64,000 nt of DNA from BOG-908 sp964242595. GTDB taxonomy: Bacteria; Pseudomonadota; Alphaproteobacteria; Acetobacterales; Acetobacteraceae. This document shows positions 1 to 8,782 of this stretch, piece by piece. Location of the stretch: NCBI GenBank assembly GCA_964242595.1, contig CAXTBC010000002.1, positions 1 to 64,000 on the forward strand. Reading direction: 5' to 3'. The notes beneath the pieces were generated by a model that worked only from the letters and a program-made list of their open reading frames with translations, had not been told where the DNA came from and did no database searches. A program made the position numbers and the translations under genes. Every line of letters begins with the position of its first letter. Positions within the stretch are counted from its first letter, which is position 1.

Positions 1-78
1 CGCTGCAACGCGACGCTTCCCGCCGCAGCTCTATGGCCGACTTATCCAGACGCGTAACCGGCACCGGCTTGCTCATCT
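1..78 (-). pseudogene. IS630-type transposase N-terminal fragment, cut by window edge
   Basis: Reading the minus strand from an ATG at 78, an open frame runs to the window edge and begins MSKPVPVTRLDKSAIELR. This resembles the N-terminal winged-helix region of alphaproteobacterial IS630-family transposases. Only 26 codons are visible, so the family call rests on a short stretch from memory and no catalytic residue is in view. The DNA to its right is decayed, consistent with an insertion-sequence graveyard. It could instead be the intact start of a gene continuing outside the window. Confidence 0.4.
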
Positions 79-1532
79 CTGACCCCCGAATCGGACAGCA
101 AGGCTAGAGAATCATAAAACCAACCGGTTGGTTACCCTTGCGAGTCAGCGTTTTAGGCGGTTGGTATCAGATCTCGGCGGCGGTCTCAACGGCGGCGAGA
201 GAGCCCCAAATACGCCTGCACCAGTCGTGGCGGCGGTGGGCGCGCAGCCTTCGAGGACGGTAGCGGGCAGGCTTCCAGGGCGTCGCTGTGCTGGACGCTT
301 TTGAGGTTTGGACCAGCCCAGCGGCCAAGGTGGAGGTTATCAGGTCTTCCTGGTTGATGCTTTAGCGAAGGCTCTTGGCAGTTCCCATTGATCTCAACAT
401 CGTCGCAACGCCTGCTGCGCCCGCGCCGGGCATGATCGGCGCCAGAATGGACGTTTGCTGGGCCGTGCCGAAGCTTGCGGCCGGGTTCTACAGGTTTATG
501 TGGTTAACGATCTCGGCCGGGCTGTAGCGGGCCTTCAGGGCCGCCCGCTACATCGAAAGGCACTAAGGTGCCTTTGCGAATAGTTGTGGCCTGTGCGGCT
601 ACTTGCTTAGAGTTTGGGCGCCTGGTGCGCTTCCGCTTCTGGGCTGTTGCGTGCGGGGCGTCGGCGATGGCCGGCGGCACGGTATCCGGCTTAGGCCTAT
701 CGAAGACGGCGAAAAGCTTCGCCTACAATTGAATTCCGTGAATGTTGGCGGCTTGGGCGCGGTCGGCGTTTGGGCGTATGCGGGTATCTATCAAGCCCAG
801 CGCGTCACGTCCTCGGTGATGTGCTGACCCGCATTGACTGGCGCTCGCTAGGACTGACCGACGTAACTGGTCAGCCTTTTGACCTGCTTTCCAGCCCGCC
901 TCGGGGCATGTCGCCAATGGAACACGTGGTCCGGCTCAAGGCGATGACACAGAAGCTGCGTCTTGTCGTCCAGCGCCTGCAGCAGGAAGATGGCAGGCGC
1001 CACGCAACAAGCCCGGCACAGATCCGGGCGCAACTGCAGCACGGTCGACCCGGGCGCCGGTCAGGCGGCGGTCTACCTCATGCTGCTCACGTCATTGTCG
1101 ACCCGACCCCCGAACACCGCCTGCACGGGTCACTAAGATGTGTCGCGCGTACGGGCAAATGGAGCTGAGCTTCAACGGTTAAAATGTTGGGCCGCATTGA
1201 TCGCCTGCCGAGCGTCGATCCCGTTGGCCAGAACCTGGCCTATGGCGTATCTTGATTGTCGCGTTCCTCAACAATGACCGGCAGGCCAGATCGTTCTTCT
1301 TCCCGCGGCCGAACCAGCCGCTGGCGGCCTTACCGCGCCACGGCGAGCCTGGCAGATGGCGCGACACCCCTGTTCCGCACCATCATGCCCACGTCGTCTT
1401 GCCGTAACCGGTGACGAAGCGGTCACTCCTTAGCCAGTCGGCTATAGCCCCAAGGCGAAGACAGCTGCAATGGAGAACCCATGACAGGCTAATCTCACGC
1501 CTACGGAGCTCTGGCCTGGTCCTCTTGACAGG
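79..1532. other. Gene-poor stretch with decayed DNA
   Basis: I find no convincing gene here. Open frames are short, overlap on both strands and have no recognisable protein signature. A perfect 8-bp stem with a 4-base loop (AAAGGCAC taag GTGCCTTT) lies at 556-575 but lacks a T-run. Together with the IS630-like fragment at the left edge, this suggests remnants of mobile elements, but nothing is assigned. Confidence 0.5.
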
Positions 1533-1796
1533 TCAGTAGGTTGCCGCGCGTCGTCCGAACAGGGCGTGGTAGATCACCAGCACGACGATAGCACCGATGA
1601 CGGCCACGAACATGCTATAGAGATTGAAGCCGGTGATGGGCGTGGCTCCCAACGTGGCGAACAGCCAGCCGCCGACCATGGCACCAATGACACCAAGAAC
1701 GATGTCGAGAAGGACGCCGGAGCCTGTGTGGTTGACGATCTTGCTGGCGATGAAGCCGGCGATAAGCCCGAGTACGAGCCAGGCGATAATCGACAT
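1533..1796 (-). CDS. GlsB/YeaQ/YmgE-family small membrane protein
   Basis: This 87-residue protein consists of three hydrophobic segments (about 3-20, 27-47 and 57-78) with glycine-rich helix packing, beginning MSIIAWLVLGLIAGFIASK and containing DIVLGVIGAMVGGWLF. That is the pattern of the transglycosylase-associated (GlsB/YeaQ/YmgE) family, inner-membrane proteins linked to stress responses whose biochemical role is unsettled. The length is normal for the family. It stands alone on the minus strand, with the esterase gene starting well upstream. Confidence 0.85.
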   Translation of the reverse strand: MSIIAWLVLGLIAGFIASKIVNHTGSGVLLDIVLGVIGAMVGGWLFATLGATPITGFNLYSMFVAVIGAIVVLVIYHALFGRRAATY

Positions 1797-1993
1797 CTGA
1801 TTTCCTTAAGCAAAGATTGACGGTTGAGGAAACGATATCGAGGCGGACTGGTTGCGCCGGATTTCCGGCAAGCGAGGGTTTGTCGGTATTTTTTCGAGCA
1901 ACGAACGCATCCTTGCCTGCCGATGCGCCCAGACCAGGCCGCGCCGGACAAGCAGGCATCCGCATCTTCTGGAAAGGAGTTCCTTGCGGTTCG

Positions 1994-2884
1994 CTACGCC
2001 GCCACGTGGCGTTTCAGGAAGGCGGCCGCTTCGGCCACCGACCGGCGCGCTTCGGGCACGAACTGCGCGAGCTGCCACACATGCGGGACGACTGGCCAGA
2101 CCTGCAGCTCCGTCTCGATGCCTGCTGCGCGGGCGTGGTCAGCCAGGCGCATGCCGTCGTCGCGCAGCACCTCACGGTCGCCGGCATGGATCAGCAGCGG
2201 CGGCAGGCCGACCAAATCGGCGTAATGCGGGGAAGCAAGTGGGTTCTCGGGCGAGGTGCCGGCGAGATAGAACTCGCCTCCCCTCTGCAAGCCGGGCGCC
2301 CAGAACATGGCTTCCCGCTTGGCGTTGGTGGTGACGGAAAGGCCCGTGGCGGCCAGGTCGGTCCAGGGCGAGAACAGGGCGGCGGCAGCGGGCACCGCCT
2401 GGGCCTTGTCGCGCAAGGTGAGCATTAGGGCCAGGCTGAGACCGCCGCCGGCGGAGTCGCCGGCCACGGTGAGCCGCTCCGGCGCGTGGCCCTGGGCAAG
2501 CAGCCCGTGCCAGGCAGCCTCGGCGTCCTCCACGGCGGCGGGAAAAGGGTGTTCGGGAGCCAGCCGGTAGTCCGGGACGAACACCTCGAACCCGTGCCGG
2601 GCGTAGGTGCCGGTGATCGGGCGGTGCGTGCGCGGGGAGCAGGCGAAGTAGCCGCCGCCATGCAAATAGAGCAGGGTGTGTGTGGGCGTACCGGAAGCCG
2701 CACGCGCCCACTCGCCTGCGATGCCGCCCACAGTGTCCGAGGTGAAGCTGATGCCTTTGGGCGCAGGCAGCGCCCCGGCCTGCAGCACCTGACGGACGCG
2801 CACGATGTCCGTGCTGCCCATCAGCTTGCGCTTGACCTGGCTGCGTACGATGAGATCCAGCAGGTGTGCTTGCAGGCTGGCCAT
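1994..2884 (-). CDS. Alpha/beta hydrolase, HSL-family esterase/lipase
   Basis: A 296-residue carboxylic-ester hydrolase of the hormone-sensitive-lipase group. The oxyanion-hole motif HGGG lies at 75-78 and the nucleophile elbow GDSAGG at 142-147 (Ser144). The likely catalytic Asp is in IHAGDREVLRDDG and the His in PVVPHVWQL near the C-terminus. I chose ATG 2884 because it follows the SDR stop by one base (TGACATG), which implies coupled translation. There is no signal peptide, so it is probably cytoplasmic. The substrate cannot be read from sequence; the linked SDR suggests a small two-step module. Confidence 0.9.
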   Translation of the reverse strand: MASLQAHLLDLIVRSQVKRKLMGSTDIVRVRQVLQAGALPAPKGISFTSDTVGGIAGEWARAASGTPTHTLLYLHGGGYFACSPRTHRPITGTYARHGFEVFVPDYRLAPEHPFPAAVEDAEAAWHGLLAQGHAPERLTVAGDSAGGGLSLALMLTLRDKAQAVPAAAALFSPWTDLAATGLSVTTNAKREAMFWAPGLQRGGEFYLAGTSPENPLASPHYADLVGLPPLLIHAGDREVLRDDGMRLADHARAAGIETELQVWPVVPHVWQLAQFVPEARRSVAEAAAFLKRHVAA

Positions 2885-2885
2885 G

Positions 2886-3734
2886 TCAGGCGCCTTTCGC
2901 GGCGGTCTGAGCACTGGCGACGCTCCCGGCCTGCCGCCTGATGTAGGACCAGTAGTTCGCCGGGAAGAGCCGCTGAAGGCGCTCGGCCATGCGCGCGTCG
3001 CGGCCGATCAGCAGGCGCTTGCTCCGCCGCTCGATGGCGCGCGCGATCTGCTCGGCGGCGTCTTCCGGCGCGGTGCGGAGCAGCTTGTTGAACTCCTTCA
3101 TCTGCGCGCGGGCGGCCACCGGATCGATCCCCTGCGGGATGCGCGCGCTGTTGGCGATCTCCGTGCGGATGCCGCCGGGATGGACGACGGTGAGCGAGAC
3201 GCTGGTGCCTTCCAGCTCGTGACGCAGCGCTTCGGAGAAGCCGCGCAGCGCGAACTTGGCCGCGCAATACGCCGCCTGGCCGGCCGGCGCGATGATGCCG
3301 AACAGGCTGGAGACGTTGACGATGTGGGCGGCCGGCTCGCGCGTGAGCGCGTACATGAACGCCTTGGTGAGCCGCACCGGCGCCCAGAAGTTGATATCGA
3401 ACAGCCACTCGAAATCGGAGAGCGCCACGTCGGCGAAATCGCCGGCCAGCGCCACGCCGGCGTTGTTGACCAGGATGGTGACGTGGTCGTGCTCGGCCAG
3501 CACGGCTTCGGGCAGCGCCTCCAGCGCGCTGCGGTCGGCCACGTCCAGCACGTGGGTGCTGACGCGGACGCCTTCGGTGCGGGCCAGGGTGGCCACGGCG
3601 TCCAGGCCCGCCGCGTTGCGGTCGGCCAGCGCCAGGTTGGCGCCGCGCTTGGCCAGGTTGGCGGCCAGCGCTGCGCCGATGCCGCTTGCGGCGCCTGTGA
3701 TGACGGCGGTGCCGCCGCGGATCGGAAAGGTCAT
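2886..3734 (-). CDS. Short-chain dehydrogenase/reductase (SDR)
   Basis: A 282-residue classical SDR. The Rossmann glycine motif TGAASGIG is near the N-terminus, NNAG follows at the end of strand beta-4, and the catalytic Ser plus YCAAK (YxxxK) lie in the middle. The longer possible start at 3785 would translate repeat-family A sequence and is rejected in favour of ATG 3734. The gene overlaps the regulatory region of the esterase by one base, so both are probably one transcript. Family members oxidise or reduce alcohols or ketones with NAD(P)H; the substrate is unknown. Confidence 0.9.
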   Translation of the reverse strand: MTFPIRGGTAVITGAASGIGAALAANLAKRGANLALADRNAAGLDAVATLARTEGVRVSTHVLDVADRSALEALPEAVLAEHDHVTILVNNAGVALAGDFADVALSDFEWLFDINFWAPVRLTKAFMYALTREPAAHIVNVSSLFGIIAPAGQAAYCAAKFALRGFSEALRHELEGTSVSLTVVHPGGIRTEIANSARIPQGIDPVAARAQMKEFNKLLRTAPEDAAEQIARAIERRSKRLLIGRDARMAERLQRLFPANYWSYIRRQAGSVASAQTAAKGA

Positions 3735-3750
3735 CTGGGCCTCAAGGAAA

Positions 3751-3815
3751 AGAGAAAGGCATTCTTTTCTGAAGAAAAGAAGCAAAAGACTTTGACTCCG
3801 CTGTCGCGCGCTGGT
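3751..3815 (+). repeat. Repeat family A, copy 1 (solo)
   Basis: An imperfect hairpin TTCTTTTC-tg-AAGAAAAGAA is followed by GCAAAAGACTTT and CTGTCGCGCG, the family A consensus. It fills much of the gap between the SDR start and the ccrM stop, with the hairpin nearest the SDR gene. Confidence 0.75.
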
Positions 3816-3850
3816 CGTGAGGCATCCGACTGGCGTGGCCTTCTGCTTAG

Positions 3851-4918
3851 CTAGGCGTCCCGCAGCACGTCAATCGCCACCAGCCCACCGTCCCGCTCCA
3901 TGTGCCAGAACGTCCAGCCGTTGCAGCTCGGGGCGTTCTGCACCGCCGACCCGACCTGGTGGATGGAGCCGCGATGCGGCCCGCAGCTGAGCGTGCCGTC
4001 CGCCATCACGGTAGCGGCCACGCGGCGCTGGCGGTCGGTCAGGATGGTGCCCGGCGTGATCAGCGCGCGTTCGACCAAGCTGCCGAAGGGGATGCGCGGG
4101 GCATCTCGGCGGGACGGGGTGGCCTCCATGGCGTCCGGGGCTGCCGGCCTGACCCTGCGGATGCGGCCCAGGGCGGCTTCCACGTAGGCAGGGTGGCGCT
4201 CGATGCCGACGAAGTGGCGGTGCAGGCGCTTGGCCACCGCGGCCGACGTACCACTGCCCAGGAACGGGTCCAACACCACGTCGCCCGCCATGGTGCTGGC
4301 CAGCAGGATGCGGTGGAGCAGCGCTTCGGGTTTTTGCGTGGGGTGCAGCTTCAGGCCGTGCGCGTTGCGCAGGCGCTCCTCGCCGGTGCACAGCGGGATC
4401 AGCCAGTCGCTGCGCATCTGCAGGTCATCGTTCAGCGCCTTCATGGCGGCGTAGTTGAAGCGGTAGCGGCTGTCCTGCTGACGAGCTGCCCAGATCAGCG
4501 TCTCGTGCGCGTTGGTAAAGCGGCGGCCGCGGAAGTTCGGCATCGGGTTGGACTTGCGCCAGATCACGTCGTTGAGGATCCAGAAGCCGAGATCCTGCAG
4601 GATGGCGCCGATGCGGAAGATGTTGTGGTAGCTGCCGATCACCCACAGCGTGCCGTCCTTGCGCAGCAGGCGGCGCGCCTCGTCCAGCCACAGCCTGGTG
4701 AAGGCGTCGTAGGCGGCAAAGTCGGTGAAGCGGTCCCAGTCGTCGTCCACGCCGTCCACCAAGCTATCGTCGGGCCGGCGCAGCTCGCCGCGCAGTTGCA
4801 GGTTGTAAGGCGGGTCGGCGAACACGCAGTGGACCGAGGCGGCGGGGAGCATGCGCATCATCTCCACGCAGTCGCCGCGCAATATCTGGTCCAGGGGTAG
4901 GTCGCGGGAGATGTCCAA
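3851..4918 (-). CDS. ccrM: CcrM-type adenine-N6 DNA methyltransferase (GANTC)
   Basis: A 355-residue beta-class N6-adenine methyltransferase. The catalytic motif DPPY is at about residue 35-38, before the target-recognition stretch, and the AdoMet motif DPFLGSGT follows near residue 215, the beta-class order. A C-terminal extension (about 270-355, with LITPGTILTDRQRR and CNGWTFWHME) is the extra domain of CcrM enzymes, which methylate GANTC and mark chromosome replication state in alphaproteobacteria. This extension distinguishes it from phage or restriction methylases. Its transcription is normally cell-cycle controlled, which cannot be tested here. Confidence 0.93.
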   Translation of the reverse strand: MDISRDLPLDQILRGDCVEMMRMLPAASVHCVFADPPYNLQLRGELRRPDDSLVDGVDDDWDRFTDFAAYDAFTRLWLDEARRLLRKDGTLWVIGSYHNIFRIGAILQDLGFWILNDVIWRKSNPMPNFRGRRFTNAHETLIWAARQQDSRYRFNYAAMKALNDDLQMRSDWLIPLCTGEERLRNAHGLKLHPTQKPEALLHRILLASTMAGDVVLDPFLGSGTSAAVAKRLHRHFVGIERHPAYVEAALGRIRRVRPAAPDAMEATPSRRDAPRIPFGSLVERALITPGTILTDRQRRVAATVMADGTLSCGPHRGSIHQVGSAVQNAPSCNGWTFWHMERDGGLVAIDVLRDA

Positions 4919-5029
4919 AGCCTTGGGTTCAGGTCCGGCTCGGCCAGGGGTGGAGGGCCAAGAATGAGCGCGCAGAGTGGAGATCGCCCCGCATCCACGT
5001 CAACCGCGCGCCGGTCAGGTGTGGCGGCC

Positions 5030-5263
5030 TCACATCATGGGTGCGGTGCGCACGCCCGAGGAGTCGGCCAGCACGCAGAACATGCGGCCGCCGTCGCGGG
5101 CGCTGACCATCAGCATGTCGCCCCCGGCCAGCATGTCGCCGGCATCGTCGAAAAACCCGGGCTGGGCGATGCCGGCCTGGTCATCCGCGCCGGTCTTGTA
5201 CAGCCACAAGGTGAAACCGTTGGCGTAGGCGAGGACCGAGAGGTTGCGCAGCGAGAAAGCCAT
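5030..5263 (-). CDS. Small conserved protein of unknown function
   Basis: A 77-residue cytoplasmic protein beginning MAFSLRNLSVLAYANGF and ending near SGVRTAPMM. The ATG at 5263 is preceded by a good ribosome site (GGAAAGGATCG), so I reject the longer frame upstream, which would run through a terminator hairpin. Similar short proteins occur in alphaproteobacteria, often without assigned function. It starts about 350 bp upstream of ccrM, in the same direction, so co-transcription is possible. Confidence 0.75.
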   Translation of the reverse strand: MAFSLRNLSVLAYANGFTLWLYKTGADDQAGIAQPGFFDDAGDMLAGGDMLMVSARDGGRMFCVLADSSGVRTAPMM

Positions 5264-5283
5264 CGGGCGATCCTTTCCAGAAA

Positions 5284-5322
5284 CAAAAAAAGCCGCCCCC
5301 TGTGCGGGAGCGGCGGCAACGG
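5284..5322 (-). terminator. Rho-independent terminator-like hairpin with T-run
   Basis: Read on the minus strand, a GC-rich stem (GCCGCC ... GGGCGGC) is followed by TTTTTTTGTTT. It lies just upstream of the small conserved gene at 5263, so it could act as an attenuator for it or terminate transcription from further upstream. Confidence 0.7.
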
Positions 5323-5495
5323 GACTGGGGCATGCGGCGGGCATGATGGCAGGCTAGTGGCCGAGCTGCCGTCGTGTCAAGGTATTTATTCCTAGTAACG
5401 AAGCTAGGCGTTAGTTTGCTGGCGGCCGCCTGTGCCGACCCGGCCAGCAGGTGGGTATGCTGGAGAACGTGCAGAATTAAACCAGGGCGTGTGTA

Positions 5496-5510
5496 GAACA
5501 TAACGCGAAC
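5496..5510 (-). promoter_or_regulatory. SOS-type direct repeat GTTC-N7-GTTC
   Basis: The plus strand reads GAACATAACGCGAAC, which on the minus strand is GTTC-GCGTTAT-GTTC. This matches the known alphaproteobacterial LexA box exactly in spacing. It lies between the S24-type repressor gene and the small minus-strand gene. It overlaps the palindrome at 5504-5530, so the motif could be incidental. Confidence 0.5.
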
Positions 5511-5530
5511 AACCTAAAGCGATGTTCGCG
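5504..5530. promoter_or_regulatory. Palindrome, candidate operator of the adjacent S24 repressor
   Basis: The 8-bp arms CGCGAACA and TGTTCGCG are separated by 11 bp. The site lies about 20 bp upstream of a TATATT -10-like hexamer (5551-5556) and so covers the -35 region expected for the plus-strand regulator gene. This is a typical position for autorepression. Operator function is inferred. Confidence 0.5.
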
Positions 5531-5595
5531 TCGGGGCAAGCCCGCGCTGCTATATTCCTATTGTGAGCAGGACTTTTTTCCGGCATGATCCGCTC

Positions 5596-6249
5596 ATGAA
5601 GCACGAAGATGTCTGGCGCGCGCTGGATACGCTGGCTGCCGAACACGGCTTGTCCGCGTCCGGGCTGGCCCGCCGTGCCGGGCTGGACCCGACCACGTTC
5701 AATCCCTCCAAACGCAAGATGCCGGACGGCCGGGCGCGCTGGCCGGGAACCGAAAGCCTGGCCAAGGTGCTCGACGCCACGGGGGCCAGCCTGGAAGTGT
5801 TCTCCCATTTGGTGGCAGGCGGGCGCGCGATCGCTTCGGGCAGCAGGGGCGCGCAGTCAGGGCCGCGGCGCATCCCGTTGATCGGCATGGCGCAGGCCGG
5901 CGGCGACGGGTTTTTCGACGATGGTGGCTTTCCGGTAGGCGGCGGTTGGGATGAGGTGAGCATCCCCGAGGTGGGCGACCCGCACGCCTACGCGCTGGAG
6001 ATCGCCGGCGACTCGATGGAGCCGGTGTTCCGCGACGGGGACATGGTGGTGGTCTCCCCCGCAGCGCCGATCCGCAGGGGGGATCGCGTGGTGGTGCGCA
6101 CCGCGCGTGGAGAGGCGATGGCCAAACAGCTGGTGCGGCAATCCGCCCGGCGCATCGAACTGCGCAGCCTCAATCCCGAACATCCGGACTACGTGTTCGA
6201 ACTGAAAGATGTGGCCTGGATGCATCGCATTGTCTGGGCGAGCCAATAG
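5596..6249 (+). CDS. HTH regulator with S24 (LexA/CI-like) peptidase domain
   Basis: A 217-residue repressor-like protein with an N-terminal XRE-type helix-turn-helix (about 15-45, HGLSASGLARRAGLD) and a C-terminal S24 domain. The nucleophile is in GDSMEPVF and the general-base Lys in GEAMAKQLV. A QAGG sequence between the domains could be the self-cleavage site used by LexA/CI proteins. A TATATT box at 5551-5556 puts the transcript start near 5563, so I prefer ATG 5596 to GTG 5563. It stands alone and divergent from the minus-strand gene. It is not LexA itself; a stress-responsive repressor is the likely role. Confidence 0.85.
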   Translation: MKHEDVWRALDTLAAEHGLSASGLARRAGLDPTTFNPSKRKMPDGRARWPGTESLAKVLDATGASLEVFSHLVAGGRAIASGSRGAQSGPRRIPLIGMAQAGGDGFFDDGGFPVGGGWDEVSIPEVGDPHAYALEIAGDSMEPVFRDGDMVVVSPAAPIRRGDRVVVRTARGEAMAKQLVRQSARRIELRSLNPEHPDYVFELKDVAWMHRIVWASQ

Positions 6250-6281
6250 CGCGCTCGTTCAGTAGAACGCATCCACCAAGG

Positions 6282-6332
6282 CCGACAGGGAGCACAAGCT
6301 TTTGGTTGTTTTTCAAAAAAGAACCGCTCGCC
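6282..6332 (-). repeat. Repeat family A, copy 2 (solo, shortened)
   Basis: The minus strand gives GGTTCTTTTTT-gaa-AAACAACCAAAAGCTTGTG, a diverged family A hairpin and tail, located just after the S24 regulator stop. It may serve as that gene's 3-prime hairpin. Confidence 0.6.
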
Positions 6333-6356
6333 ACGCTGTCACGTCCAAGCGCCCGC

Positions 6357-6635
6357 CTATATGGACCGGGTTTGCGGAACCGAGGGACGCAGGATCTCTA
6401 GTAGCAGGTGCCACACCTCGCGCCCCATGTAGACGAGGAAGCACTGCAAGTCGGCCGCAAACAACAGGTACTCTGTCAGGTGAATGGCCTGGATGATCCA
6501 CGGCGCCATGCCGGCGCGCTCAAGCATGCGCGTGTAAAGGTTCAACAGCGCTGCTGCACCGCCGATCAGCGCGAACAGCGCCACCGCAACGATGATGTGG
6601 AACGCGAAGCCAGCGATCAGCCGGAGGTTATGCAC
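6357..6635 (-). CDS. Small membrane protein of unknown function
   Basis: This 92-residue protein has two or three hydrophobic helices (about 5-35 FAFHIIVAVALFALIGGAAAL and about 48-72) and a basic C-terminal tail. The GTG start at 6635 lies 9 bases after the MFS stop, so it is probably translated from the same mRNA. Similar short proteins occur in other alphaproteobacteria but I know no function. A longer frame starting near 6968 is an antisense artefact of the MFS gene. Confidence 0.65.
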   Translation of the reverse strand: MHNLRLIAGFAFHIIVAVALFALIGGAAALLNLYTRMLERAGMAPWIIQAIHLTEYLLFAADLQCFLVYMGREVWHLLLEILRPSVPQTRSI

Positions 6636-6643
6636 CGCGTGCG

Positions 6644-7867
6644 TCAGTCCGCGACGGGGGCAGCTGTTCCGAACGCGCCCATGCGCACGTCCTTGGCCTC
6701 GCTGCCGAACACCATCAGCAGCAGGATGAGCACGGCAGCACTCCCCGCCACGCTGACCAGCGCCCAGCGGTAGTCGTGTCCGGTGCTCTCGGCGATGCTG
6801 CTCTGCAAGGGCAGGTTGAGGGCGGCCAGGAAGTTGCCGAGCTGATACGTCAGGCCCGGAAACGTGCCGCGAATCGACGCCGGCGACAACTCGTTGAGGT
6901 GCACGGGCACCACGCCCCAGGCGCCCTGGACGCAAACCTGCATCAGGAATGCCCCCAGGCCGATCCACAGCGGCGTATCAGAAAACGCCCATAACGGCAG
7001 CACGGGCAACGACAGCGCAGCGGCCAAACCGATCGCCCGGCGCCGGCCTATATGTTGCGAAAGCATGCCAAACCCGACGCCGCCGAGCATGGCACCGATG
7101 TTGTAGATGACGACGATGGTCGTGAGGTGGACGCCGGTGATGTGATGTTGCCGCTGCAGGTAGCGCGGGTAGATGTCCTGCGTGCCGTGGCTGAAGAAGT
7201 TGAAGCAGGCCATCAGGCACGCGGCATAGATCGTCAGCGGCAGATGCCTGCGCACCACTTCCAGCAAGCCCTGTTGCGGGCCTGCGGCACTGCGCGCCGA
7301 CCAGTCCGGGCTCTCGGGGACAGCGCTCCGGATGTAGAAGACGAGCAGCGCGGGAAGCGCGCCGGCCATGAACATGCCACGCCAATGCAGCCACGGATAG
7401 GCCAAATAGAGCAGGGAAGCGAGCAGGTAGCCGCTGGGATATCCCGCCTGCAACAGCCCGCTCACGGGCCCGCGCCAGGATGCAGGGATGCTCTCCATGG
7501 TAAGCGAGGCGCCGACGCCCCACTCGCCACCCATGGCCAAGCCGAACAACGCACGCACGATGAAGAATACCGCGGCGTTCGGCGCGAGGCCGGTGCAGAA
7601 CCCCAAGGTCGAGAAACCGAGGATGCTGGCCATCAGCGCCGGACGCCGTCCGAACCGGTCGGCCAGCCGGCCAAACAGATACGCGCCCAGCGCCCGTGTC
7701 GCCAGCGTCAGGGTCACGGCGAACGTCACCGAAGTCTCGCCGATGCCGAACTCCCGGGCCACGTCACCGAAGACGAAAACCATGATGAAGAAGTCGAACG
7801 CATCGAGTGTCCAGCCAAGGTAGCACGCGGCCACCACCTGCCGCTGGTGCTCTGCCGTGCCCGCCAT
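6644..7867 (-). CDS. MFS transporter, carboxylate/sialate-type (SHS-like)
   Basis: A 407-residue, 12-helix major facilitator. The N-terminal GWTLDAFDFFIMVFVF is typical of the SHS/NanT branch, whose members import lactate, pyruvate, other small carboxylates or sialic acid. The loop 2-3 motif GRLADRFGRRPA is intact. ATG 7867 was chosen because the longer frame to 7939 has no membrane or homology character. Located in the inner membrane. No catabolic genes lie next to it, so the substrate is open. The prophage's last gene starts just upstream. Confidence 0.88.
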   Translation of the reverse strand: MAGTAEHQRQVVAACYLGWTLDAFDFFIMVFVFGDVAREFGIGETSVTFAVTLTLATRALGAYLFGRLADRFGRRPALMASILGFSTLGFCTGLAPNAAVFFIVRALFGLAMGGEWGVGASLTMESIPASWRGPVSGLLQAGYPSGYLLASLLYLAYPWLHWRGMFMAGALPALLVFYIRSAVPESPDWSARSAAGPQQGLLEVVRRHLPLTIYAACLMACFNFFSHGTQDIYPRYLQRQHHITGVHLTTIVVIYNIGAMLGGVGFGMLSQHIGRRRAIGLAAALSLPVLPLWAFSDTPLWIGLGAFLMQVCVQGAWGVVPVHLNELSPASIRGTFPGLTYQLGNFLAALNLPLQSSIAESTGHDYRWALVSVAGSAAVLILLLMVFGSEAKDVRMGAFGTAAPVAD

Positions 7868-7962
7868 GCCGCGCCCCCGAGTTGCGGGCGCAAAGTCACG
7901 CGGACAGCCTGGGGCGTCAACTGGCAGGGCGGACCGCAAGGCCGGCCCGCCCTGCAGCCGGC

Positions 7963-8280
7963 CTACGGCGTCACGTTTGCCGAAGCCTCGTAAGTCACCA
8001 GCGCCGAGATCGCGGCGCTGGCCACGGTCTCGCTGGCCGGGCTCGTCGAGGTCTCCCAGGACGCCACCGCGGCCTGGGCTGCCGCCATCAGGCGCGCCAG
8101 CTCGGCCACCACTTTCGGATCGGCGCTGGGCCGTGCGGCATAGGCAGCCTCAAGCGCCGCGGCCACCTCGAGCCCGGCGTTCAGGTCGGTCGCCACCTGC
8201 GGCTTGGCCGCCGTGCAGCCTGCTGCCGCCAGCAGCAGAAACGCCGCCGTGCCACGCGTCAGAATCGTGCAAGTCCTCAC
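7963..8280 (-). CDS. Prophage-edge lipoprotein
   Basis: A 105-residue predicted lipoprotein. After a short basic start comes the hydrophobic stretch GTAAFLLLAAAGC, where AAGC is a lipobox, followed by a helical Ala-rich domain. The GTG start at 8280 overlaps the stop of the holin-like gene (GTGA), showing translational coupling. Its position after a holin-like gene suggests a lysis accessory (spanin-like) role, but the sequence does not prove this. It is the last prophage gene before host DNA. Confidence 0.6.
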   Translation of the reverse strand: MRTCTILTRGTAAFLLLAAAGCTAAKPQVATDLNAGLEVAAALEAAYAARPSADPKVVAELARLMAAAQAAVASWETSTSPASETVASAAISALVTYEASANVTP

Positions 8281-8516
8281 TGGTTCTTCCCCTTCATCGT
8301 ACCGATTTTCGCGACGAGCTCGCCCGCTATCTGCTGCGCCTGCTGACGCGCGCCGGTATCGTCCGGCAGCAGCATCGAGACCGCGGCGCCAACGAGCACA
8401 GGGATCGCTTGCGGCCACGTCAGCTGTTGCAGAACCAACGCGCTGATCGTTGCGATCAGCGCCGAAATACCCGCAACCGTCGTCGGCTGCCGCACCCATA
8501 TGCGCAGTTCCTGCAT
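8277..8516 (-). CDS. Holin-like small phage membrane protein
   Basis: A 79-residue protein with two hydrophobic segments (about 13-32, TVAGISALIATISALVLQQL, and 36-50, AIPVLVGAAVSMLL) and a charged, helical C-terminal tail. Size, topology and place at the end of the late phage genes fit a holin or a related small membrane protein. No endolysin is found beside it. Similar genes sit at tail-module ends in other Acetobacteraceae prophages. It overlaps the lipoprotein gene. Confidence 0.55.
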   Translation of the reverse strand: MQELRIWVRQPTTVAGISALIATISALVLQQLTWPQAIPVLVGAAVSMLLPDDTGARQQAQQIAGELVAKIGTMKGKNQ

Positions 8517-8598
8517 CCCGTTCTCCTTCGTATGGTTTCAAAGCACCTTCAGTCCTGGGCTGCTGTGGTGCAGCCGGACGCCCGCTCGTCTAAGACAG

Positions 8599-8655
8599 CG
8601 CAGGCCTTCTTTTTTAGAAAAGAAGCAAAAGTCCGGTTGTGCTGTCGCAGGTTGC
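8599..8655 (+). repeat. Repeat family A, copy 3 (solo)
   Basis: The sequence GGCCTTCTTTTTT-a-GAAAAGAAGCAAAAGTCCGGTTGTGCTGTCGC matches the family A hairpin and tail. It lies inside the prophage, between the SGNH hydrolase and holin-like genes (8517-8906 has no gene). Confidence 0.75.
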
Positions 8656-8782
8656 TGAGCTGATTCGTCTCAGCATTGCATGCGGCAACAACAAGACTGT
8701 TTAGGTTGTTCTTTCGGGCGGCAATTTGCCTGCTTCGAGCCGCTATACCAACGGCCGGAATTCTTGGTCTGTAAGCAAGCAT

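Noticed and set aside
603..1367. Several small open frames on both strands
   Set aside because: They overlap each other, have no recognisable motif or good ribosome sites, and lie in decayed DNA.
8280..8541. N-terminal extension of the edge lipoprotein to 8541
   Set aside because: The extension is out of phase with the holin-like gene and lacks coding character; the GTGA overlap sets the start at 8280.
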